From positions 1-40,081 of the forward strand of contig JAAVTG010000213.1 of the NCBI GenBank assembly GCA_011947345.1: a stretch of DNA of 40,081 nucleotides. Direction: 5' to 3'. The DNA is from Phytophthora quininea. Taxonomy: Eukaryota > Oomycota > Peronosporomycetes > Peronosporales > Peronosporaceae. A program made the position numbers and the translations under genes. Positions 32,456 to 40,081 of this stretch are shown piece after piece. The notes beneath the pieces were generated by a model, which had not been told where the DNA came from, made no database searches, and saw nothing but the letters and a program-made list of their open reading frames with translations. Numbering within the stretch: position 1 is the stretch's first letter; each line of letters starts with the position of its first letter.

Positions 32456-35400
32456 ATGCTCGCGCGCCGCTCGTCTGTGGCTCTCCACCGCGTCAGTACG
32501 CGGCTACTTGCTAGACCACGCGAACCCCTTCCGTCGATTTTGCGTATTACCAGGTACAGCCTCCAGTAACGCACTGTCGCGGGCGAAGGCGATGTACTAC
32601 CTAGTATCTAACACGTTTTGACACCACTAGACCCAGTCGACGCTGTATATCCGTATTTACCTCAAGCTGCATCAACACCAACAAAAGCGTGGAGAATTCC
32701 CTCTCTACTCCTAGACAATGGATTCACGGTAGCTTTGCGCCGAGTAAGGGATGTATTTTTCAACAACAACTTCAGCAACTGACAACGTCGAAGGAGAGAC
32801 CGAGGAGGCTGACTTGGCCAGCAAAGAGCTGGCTGAAGCGAGGAAGAAATATCGTTTCACGCGCCAAGACTTCCAACCTTTAGCTACGAAACCTCTCCAC
32901 TTTGACATGGTCTTTGACATGCTGGAGGAGAAGATTAAGGTGACGCTGCAGACGACGTTCAAGCACGTGGGAGCCGAGCCGCTTACGGAGCTCAAGCTCA
33001 ACTCGAAGGAGCTGGAGATCCAGTCAGTCATGAGGTTTGATGCGTTCACGCCGCTGGGTGACACGAAGGATTTTGTGGCCCACGTGCAGAGCTTCGCCGA
33101 GCCGCAGCCGCAGGAGTTCACGGTGGACTCGGACGACCATTTCCTGGTCGTCAAGCTCAAGAAGCCCGTGCAGTCGGGCGAGGAGTTCGCTCTCCGCACA
33201 GTGTCGGTGGCCACCCCCACCGAGAACATCCTGGAAGGCCTGTACTTTGACTACACGCCCGAGGAGCCCCCAAGACCATCATCACGCAGTGCCAGCAGCA
33301 CGGCTTCCAGCGCATCGTGCCGTGCATCGACACCATGGACGCCAAGGCCTACTACACGACCACGATCGTGGCCGGCACGCGCTACACGAACATCATCACG
33401 AACGGAGACCTGGCGCCGGGCTACCACACGGAGACGGGTGTGCCCGTGTTCCACCCGGCCGAGGAGGTGCTGGGCGTGGAAGACCCGTCTCGCCACGTGC
33501 TCAAGTACTACAACCACAAGGTGAATATGGCCCCGTACCTGTTCTTCCTGGGCGTGGGCACGTACGAGACGTACCGCCGCACGCTCGAGTTCCCGGACGG
33601 CGACACGACGCTGCTGGAGATCCTGGCATTCCCGGGCTTCTTCGAGTCGGCGGACGCCAAGGCGGCTGTCAAGATGCTGCACGACTCGGTGCTGTGGGTG
33701 ATGGTAAGTCTGGGCCCGGAGGCCTGCGAGCACCACGACGAGCGCAAGCGTATTTACGAGCTGCTGGAGGAGCGCGAGGTGCTGAAGGCGAAGGAAGGCG
33801 AACTGTGTCTCGGGCCCAACGAAAGGACGTCAAGACGCCGCTGAACGATACCGATGCTGCACGGCTGACTGCAATCCGCGCAGAGCTGAAGACGCTGCTG
33901 AAGGCGTGGAAGAAGACGGGATACAAGTACACTGGCGCGGTCTACCGCGAGATCGCCATGGAGAACTCGTACTACGGCGGCATGGAGAACGTGGGCAACA
34001 CGACCATCGTGAGCTCGTGTCTGTGTCCGAGTTGCCGCATGGACGACAAGTCGTACGAGTACATGGAGCACGTGAAGGTTCACGAGTACTACCACAACAT
34101 CAACGGAAGTCAGGTGACGGGCCAGTCTCCGTTCGAGATCTGGCTGAACGAGGCTGTGACGGTGCACATGGAGCGCAAACGCGCTGCGGCGATCTTTGGT
34201 GAGGATTACAGTCGTCTGAGCGAGGTGCTGTACATGTTCACCCCGGCTATCGGACCTTTGGCGCAGGACAAGTCTGCCACCTCGTTGTCGGTCGAGCCGC
34301 AGGGTTTCAACCAGACACAGGAACTCGTTTCGGTCGTGACGTACTCGAAGGCCCCCGAGTTCGTCCGCATGGTGGAGCTCCTACTGGGCGACGCTGCCTT
34401 CCACAAGGCTCTGGACATGTACCACACCAAGTATGCGTTTGGCAATGCCACGAGCATGGAATGGATCAAGTGCATGGAGGAATGCTCTGGTCTGAACCTG
34501 CAAAACTTGGCCAAGACGTGGCTCAACCGCCCTGGTCATCCGGACGTGACGTATTCGACAGAGTACAAGGCTGCGTCGAAGGAGTTTGTCGTGGACATTT
34601 CTCAAACTGGTTTCGAGGACAAGCCCGAGGAAACAACGGGCCGTGGGAGATCCCGATCGACTGGTCGCTCGTGAAGGACGGCAAGTCTGTGAAGGAGGGC
34701 GTGTTCCTGGTGAAGACGAAGGACGCCAAGCTGGTGATCCCGGACGTGTCGGAGGAGCCGGATTTCCTGTCTTTCGCTCGCGGGTGGTCGTTCTTCGGCA
34801 AGTCGAAGCAGACGAACCCGTCGCTGCCGCGTCTCACGAAGCAGGCGCTTTCCGACCCGGACGCTGTGAACAAGTACCAGGCCTACCGCAGCGTGGCAGA
34901 CGCCGAGAAGGCGAAGGTGATCGAGGGCTTGCTGAAGGGCAACACGGCGGTGGAGATCTCGCCCGAGTTCGTGGACCTTCATGGCTCCATCCTTTTCTCT
35001 GATGACCTCTCTCCGTCTGCTCGTGCGTTGACACTGGTCGAAGCCAAAACGATCCCGAACTATGATGAGCTCAGTCACCACTACGGAGCTATCAACAGTG
35101 CGACCACAGCCTTGCTGCAGGCGGTGTGGGCCAAATATTCCGACAAAATTGAGGCTGCTTACACAGACTTGTGCAGCAAAGCGAAGGCTGGTCCTCACGT
35201 GGAGCAATTCCAGCATCGTGCCTTGAAGCGCCATTTGCTGTTGCTTATTGCAGCAGGCGGTAAGCCTTCAGTGCTCAGCACGACGCCAAAGGTTACTCCG
35301 TCAGTGTCCCCAACGCAGTTGGCCCTCGATTTGCTCAAGAAGTCGACCTTCGTGACAGACAAGGCCACGGGATTCCGCTTGGTGCTCGAAGATGAGAACT

Positions 35401-35849
35401 TCCCGGATCGCGCCAAGGTTCAGGAGGAGATTTTCGAGGAGTGGCGCCAGACGCCGGACATGCTGACCAAGTACATCAGCATCGTGAGCAGTCTGGACTC
35501 GAGCGACGTGGGCAAGCAGATCCTGAAGCTGGTCGCCCACCCGAGCTTCAACCCGACGCAGTCCAGCCACGGTCGCACACTGACGCGCTGCCTCTCTCAG
35601 ATCCGCGATTTCTCGCTGGCCACCGACGAAGGTTTGGATGTGATGGCGCAGGTGTTTGTGAAGATCGGCAAGGTGAACCAAATGTCGGCGTACCCGGTGC
35701 TGCAGTCGTTCGACCACCTGGACCGCTTCGACGAGGCCACCAAGAGCAAAATGTACGCGACGCTGCAGCGCATGCAGGACTCGATCGACAAGAAGAAGGA
35801 GGAGTCGCTGTACAACCAGCTTAACATCATCCTGGAGAAGAAGCCGTGA
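32456..35849 (+). CDS. M1 family metallo-aminopeptidase, copy 2, with putative mitochondrial presequence
   Basis: The ATG at 32456 starts MLARRSSVALHRVSTRLLAR, rich in Arg and Ser and free of acidic residues, a strong mitochondrial presequence pattern. Introns 32554-32630 (77 bp) and 32729-32775 (47 bp) lead in frame through a Ser-rich segment and an acidic linker (DNVEGETEEADLASKELAEA) to KKYRFTRQDF, where homology with copy 1 begins. From 32856 the DNA is almost identical to copy 1, with the same GGMEN, HEYYH and Glu zinc site. Frame breaks: GG at 33263-33264 and GG at 34629-34630 (GGG in copy 1, where the frame stays open) and the shared one at AAA 33822-33824. As written the protein is interrupted three times. 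The paralog would serve mitochondrial peptide degradation if functional, which is inferred. Confidence 0.82.
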
Positions 35850-36383
35850 GGGTGAGTCCGCCGTGCATGTGTGTGTCGGGAGCCTAACAATTTGGAGCAG
35901 AAATACAACAGTGCAGTCATTATGGACGATGAAAGTCGAATGGTGTTGAGATGAAGAAATGTTGATGAAAAGCTACAGTAACTAGAGAAATGGAAGTGGT
36001 CAATACCTACTCATATCGTTCCGCTCACTCACGCTGCCTTGGAATAAGCGACAGCGGACGTTCATCAATGAGGACGAGCAGGTCCAAGAAGGACCCGCAG
36101 CACTCCACCGACATCCCGAGTCGATGAACGGAACCGAGCAATATCCTCGCAGGTATTGAAGTTATCTCTTTCGGAATGAAAGTAGAAAAGAGCGAACTAT
36201 AGAAATGATCCTGTGATAGTACGGTCTTGGGTTGGGAGTGAGCTGCCAGCGCTCAAAGGTGTTTGCCCTGCACCTCCCTCGTGAACACGTTGCTCATTTA
36301 CAGGCCAAGCAACAAGCGCTTGTCCAAGCAGATGGTCTGGGCTGTATTGCAGCCTTTCAAGATTTGCACCGTTTTGGTGCTTG
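32856..36383. repeat. Right arm of the ~3.5-kb inverted repeat
   Basis: This 3528-bp segment is the reverse complement of 25973-29410 plus 21575-21675, uninterrupted by the MULE. It carries the aminopeptidase core, the 433-bp downstream flank and the first codons of the WW gene. Across the inner edge the two aminopeptidases still encode K-K-Y-R-F-T-R but with different codons upstream of the edge (AAGAAATATCGT against AAGAAGTACCGC). That is the signature expected of a gene-conversion edge rather than a duplication breakpoint. Confidence 0.93.
36332..36383 (+). pseudogene. Truncated 5' fragment of the WW-domain gene
   Basis: The ATG and 17 codons (MVWAVLQPFKICTVLVL) match the start of the gene at 21626, with a single Val to Ile change. 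Homology then stops abruptly at 36383 and the frame runs on into unrelated sequence for about 24 codons. The full presumed promoter region of the WW gene is also present here (35850-36331), without the transposon. Confidence 0.82.
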
Positions 36384-36495
36384 GTGTGCAAGTGGAGGTG
36401 TCTCTTCGCGCACAAGTCTCAATTGCACTGCTGATGAGGCCTTCAAGTCTGTAATTCCACCTCGACAAGCGTCTCCAACGGCTACAGCGCTCGAC

Positions 36496-39400
36496 ATGGT
36501 GCTGAGTCGCACAAACAGTCGGGCCGAGTCCGGGAAGACCCCACAGCGACAGGATCGCCCTATCTCGGGGAACTACGCAGACGGCTCTCTAATCTCAACT
36601 CGTCACGCCTCCCCAAGCGCCGATCCGTGCAGCTCAAAGGAATTGCGACGGAGAAGAGCGAAGCCATCTGCGCTGCTGTCCAGCTCGCGCTGCAAGAACC
36701 GTTAGCTGCCGTGCACCTTGAAGTGCTTGACGTGAGCTGTGCAAGACTGCAGTACCGACTCCTAGGCACCAAACGGTACTGGTTTCGGTCAGTCAAGCAG
36801 GAAAAACAAGGCAAGATTCGCTGGGAAGTTAAGTTCTATCAGATAAGCTGCCGTCGATCCACCATCGACGCTCTTGTCAAGTGCTCGTGGCACTCGATGC
36901 CTCGGCTTTCAAGCGAAGATGTGGCCATCAGGTCCATCGGACTGTTCGACACGGAGAAGCTAGCAATGGCAGCATTCGACGCAGCGTTCAAAGCGAGAGA
37001 CGGCACCAACCCGTTCACGGGGGTAAACATTCAAAAGAGCGAACTGCCGATTAGTCTGATCAAGTATTTCCAAGTGCTGGTGGTGTCGGATTTGTTCCAG
37101 AGGAAGCAGCAGAGCGAGCGTCTGGAGTTGGTGTATACTCAGTTACTGGCTGTAGAGTTAAACGGTGCCAATGTGCAAGAGGAAGCGGAGAAGTTGTCAT
37201 TCCAACAATGGGAAACACTGACGCAGTCGATGGAGTCTCGATTGCGTGGATTCTCGATCGTAGGGCCCCAAGTTACTGCACTTCACATTTGGAAATCCTT
37301 ATCTTGCCACTTTATCGTTTCTGCGAAGACACCAGCTCAGTGGAGGACTGTACGCAGCAGGCAGGGGATTGAGAGGACATTCACGGAGCGCTTTGGACCC
37401 AGCCATCTTGCCAACAATCGCGCGTTAAATGTAAATACCGGAGTACTTCCAGTCTCACGTGGCCTTGCTGAGCTGGTTTCTCTCAACCAAGAAGCGTCTG
37501 GATCTGTGCCACATTTTTATCATGGACTACCTGGCGAGGTGAAGCGAATGATTGCCGAGGAACAAGCCAAGAACGACCAGGGGCGAGCAGAATCTCTTGC
37601 TTTCCAGAAACTGGCAAAAAATACCGAAGGAGCCTTCACAAAAAATACCTCAAGCGGCGACGTGAGTATTTGATGATAGCGACAAAGCTACAGCAATTGT
37701 ATCGATGCAACATGCACAATAAGGCTCTACGGCGATGTTTTCGTCGTCAATACGGCGCGCTTACTTTCCAGCGGCTTTATCGAGGTCACCAGCGACGGAA
37801 GTTCGCAAAGGCGTATTTTCGTGTCAGTACATGTGCTACATTGATCATCCAGTCTCTTTATCGGTCGCACAAGTCGAGAGAGCACACGAAGGCGCTACGC
37901 TTCCGAATGGAGCAAGCAACTCTCAATCTCCAGCGCGTCTATCGAGGTTTTGTTGCGCGGGAACGAGTACGTCGCATACGGCGGCTACAGGCCAGCGCAA
38001 TTGTCCTGGAGAGACTTGTACGAGGCTTTATGGGTCGTCGGCGAGCTCATCGGATGTTTCTCGCCAAACACAAGCAGCAGGTTGTCGTCCCTGCATGTAT
38101 AATGATCCAGCGACTGTGGCGCGGTCATCGCGAGCGCGTCATCGTGAACGCCAAACGGTTAGCGAAAGAGAGAGTTTTGTTTTAATTCCTGCCGCGTTGC
38201 GAATTGAGACGCTCATGCGAGGGTATTTAGCAAGACGACAGGCCAGGAAGTTTCGTCTTGCTGTGGAGGCAGCAAAAGTCATTCAAAAGTTTTGGCGCTC
38301 AAGACGATACTTGCAGAAGTGGATGGAGCTCATGAAATTGCGACGGAGAGATCGAATGGCTTCTCGGATCGGGGCTATCGCTCGTGGCGTCCTCGCACGG
38401 AAGTTTGTCAATCGAGAGAAACGGAAGCTCTACTTCCGTCGTGTTGTCCTGCCATCGGCAGCCAAAATCCAACGTGTGTTTCGAGGTTACATTGTACGCA
38501 AACGCCTTGAAGACACACGCGACGAGACTGAAGCTGCGATCACCTTACAGCGAATGTGGCGCTCTCGATCCACCATCAAGATGATCAGCAAGAAACTTCA
38601 AGGCTTTCGACTACTGCTACGAAGCTCTGCTGCTGGAAAAATACAACGCAGCTATCTCTGCTATAAAGCCCGACAAGAGTTGAATTATCGGCGACTTACA
38701 TACCACGCGAATTTCGGGACGGCAGCTCTTGCTGTGCAATCTGCGTGGCGGAGCTATTGCAGCCGCAACCAGCTCCAAGAATTCCGCTTCTGCTCTATGA
38801 TTGAGCGCAAAGCTAGTTCACTCACGCAGTCGAAGGAGAATCGAGAGATGATCGAGTTCGACATCTTCGACGCACGCGCAGATTTGAAGCGCGTCATGAA
38901 GTACAAGGCGAAAACTCTTCGAAGGATTAAGGAGTTAAAAGAAATGCGGATCGAGTGGGAACGACGTCAACCGGTTGTTGAAAAGGAACTAAGTCAGCTC
39001 ACTGAGGAAGACATGGACCGTGGCTGGGGTGAAGCTTTTGAGACTGAAAAGCATATTTTGCATTTCAGCTTGGAGCTGAGTGTGGAAGACATTCTGTCAA
39101 AAAGCAGCAAGTGAGGGAGTACGAGGAGGAAATCGAGAACTTGCGGATTGAGCTGGAAGACTTGGAGCGTGACATGGAGGAATGCATCTTGAACGAGACC
39201 ATGGAACTCGAGTCGTATCGAGATTTTGAGCTAGACCGAGCGAGCGCAATGTTTGCGGATGAGAAAGCACGTAGAGTTCGTTTGCAGCGCATTCGATGGG
39301 GCACTCGTAATGTCCGCAAGACAGTTATTCGACGCCAGCGTGAAGACCTCAAGTTGTTGCAAAAGCTTCTCGCGAAGAGACAAGTGGAGGAGCTGGGCGT

Positions 39401-39799
39401 ACTTGCATTCGAGAAGAAACAGTTTGTCAAGCAAAAACTGGAGCAGGCGATCGAAAATGCCGCGCGATCTCGAGCCAAGCAGAACGAAGTGATGATGGAG
39501 ATGAAGCGCGATGTTGGAGTCTTGCAAGGCTTCGACGACGCTGTCCAGCGGATGCAGGCCATCACAAAGGAGTATTCATTCCAGTATCGGCTGCCAAAAC
39601 AGATCTGCGTGAAGACGAAGACTCTCCGATGTGTTCAAGCTGCGGCCGAGTTTCTTGTGACTGCCATCTCCAAGATAACAACGCTGACAACGAGAGAGAT
39701 GACGCAGCTTCCGCCACGAAGCTCGACACAAAGAGCGTAATGGTCAACAACGCACGAACCAGGAACAGGTTGGCCAGGCGCTGGCGATATCAGGATTGA
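36496..39799 (+). CDS. Large multi-IQ-motif protein with coiled coil and Cys-rich tail
   Basis: The ATG at 36496 starts MVLSRTNSRAESGKTP. A ~340-residue N-terminal region of unknown fold (RYWFRSVKQEKQGKIRWEV, IRSIGLFDTEKLAMAAFDAA) is followed by about twelve IQ motifs between 37700 and 38790, such as FQRLYRGHQRRKF, LQRVYRGFVARER, IQRLWRGHRERV and IQRVFRGYIVRKR. Then come a charged coiled coil and a tail with CSSCGRVSCDC (near 39635-39670), perhaps metal-binding. Arrays of this length bind many calmodulin-like light chains and suggest a cytoskeletal, spindle or flagellar role. Frame changes fall at CCCC 36539-36542, A6 37640-37645, TTTT 38175-38178, A5 39099-39103 and AAAA 39596-39599, each one base short. 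No introns are needed. The coding sequence starts 113 bp beyond the right arm of the inverted repeat. Confidence 0.7.
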
Positions 39800-39849
39800 T
39801 TTATGACTGCTCAACATTCTATCTGAAGGCGCCAATGATTCTGAATTGC

Positions 39850-40081
39850 TTAGTCGTCTGACCAGTCTGAAGCCTCGGACATACTCAGAGAATCTTCTCG
39901 GTTCCGCAATCCAACCATTTGCTACAAGAAACAATGTCAAGGTATTAGTTCTCACATCCAAACCCTCGATCCAACAACATCAAAACGACAGCACCTACCG
40001 ATTCGAAGTCTGCCACAGGATTCTTAACTTCTTGGGTCTTCGGTGGCGGTGCCTTTGGCTGGGAGGTTTGTCCCCCTTCGT
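39850..40081 (-). CDS. 3' end of an unidentified gene (partial)
   Basis: Reading the minus strand from the window edge, the frame EGGQTSQPKAPPPKTQEVKN runs to a GTAGGT donor. The intron is 39922-39998 (77 bp, ending TTGTAG). The last exon (39921-39850) encodes MVGLRNREDSLSMSEASDWS and two Asp before TAA. The segment is Pro/Ser/acidic and probably disordered, with no recognisable domain. It is convergent with the multi-IQ gene, 50 bp apart. The rest of the gene lies beyond the window. Confidence 0.55.

Noticed and set aside
1791..39799. Insertional RNA editing or programmed frameshifting to explain the many frame breaks
   Set aside because: Breaks occur in unrelated genes at ordinary homopolymers, mostly in one direction, with no shared slippery site or structure. 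Sequence error is far simpler. RNA reads would settle it.

Overview
The window reads as nuclear DNA of an oomycete, most likely a Phytophthora-like plant pathogen. Genes are dense, introns are short (about 47-79 bp, mostly GT-AG), coding DNA is GC-rich, and there is a Crinkler (CRN) effector remnant, a Mutator-like element of a type common in oomycetes, and several WW- or IQ-domain proteins. The call rests on protein motifs and splice signals read by eye; no database search was run.

Layout, left to right: 3' part of a RAD1-type checkpoint clamp gene (1-1002, +); a FAM210/DUF1279 membrane protein (1088-1758, -) divergent with an IQ/WW/Cys-rich gene (1791-4951, +); a myosin with IQ motifs, coiled coil and a C-terminal WW domain (5038-9149, -); a broken CRN effector gene (9393-11572, -); a secreted class 3 lipase (11880-12858, +); a YVH1/DUSP12-type dual-specificity phosphatase (13233-15074, +); two small minus-strand genes of unknown role; COG5 of the Golgi tethering complex (16446-19371, +); and a WW-domain protein (19435-21626, -).

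A 4.3-kb Mutator-like element (21676-25972) with ~407-410-bp terminal inverted repeats sits 50 bp upstream of the WW gene's start. Beyond it lies a large inverted repeat with arms of about 3.5 kb. Each arm carries an M1 aminopeptidase gene (26415-29440, - and 32456-35849, +), and the 3.4-kb spacer holds histidine ammonia-lyase (29689-31499, -). The arms match apart from one substitution and two 1-base indels noticed by eye, but the two aminopeptidases have different N-termini: one short and cytosolic-looking, the other with an Arg/Ser-rich presequence resembling a mitochondrial targeting signal. The right arm keeps the empty site of the element, which defines its 9-bp target duplication, and it ends inside a copied fragment of the WW gene. 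A long multi-IQ protein gene (36496-39799, +) and the 3' end of a minus-strand gene (39850-40081) close the window.

A feature that affects the whole annotation: most long genes, including housekeeping ones (myosin, COG5, HAL, YVH1), are interrupted by single-base frame changes, nearly all at homopolymers and mostly one base short. Conserved motifs resume exactly across the breaks (RPHxGQ in HAL, the HCxxGxSRS loop in the phosphatase). Uncorrected sequencing error is the simplest explanation, so genes are called CDS despite the breaks unless there is independent reason to think them dead.
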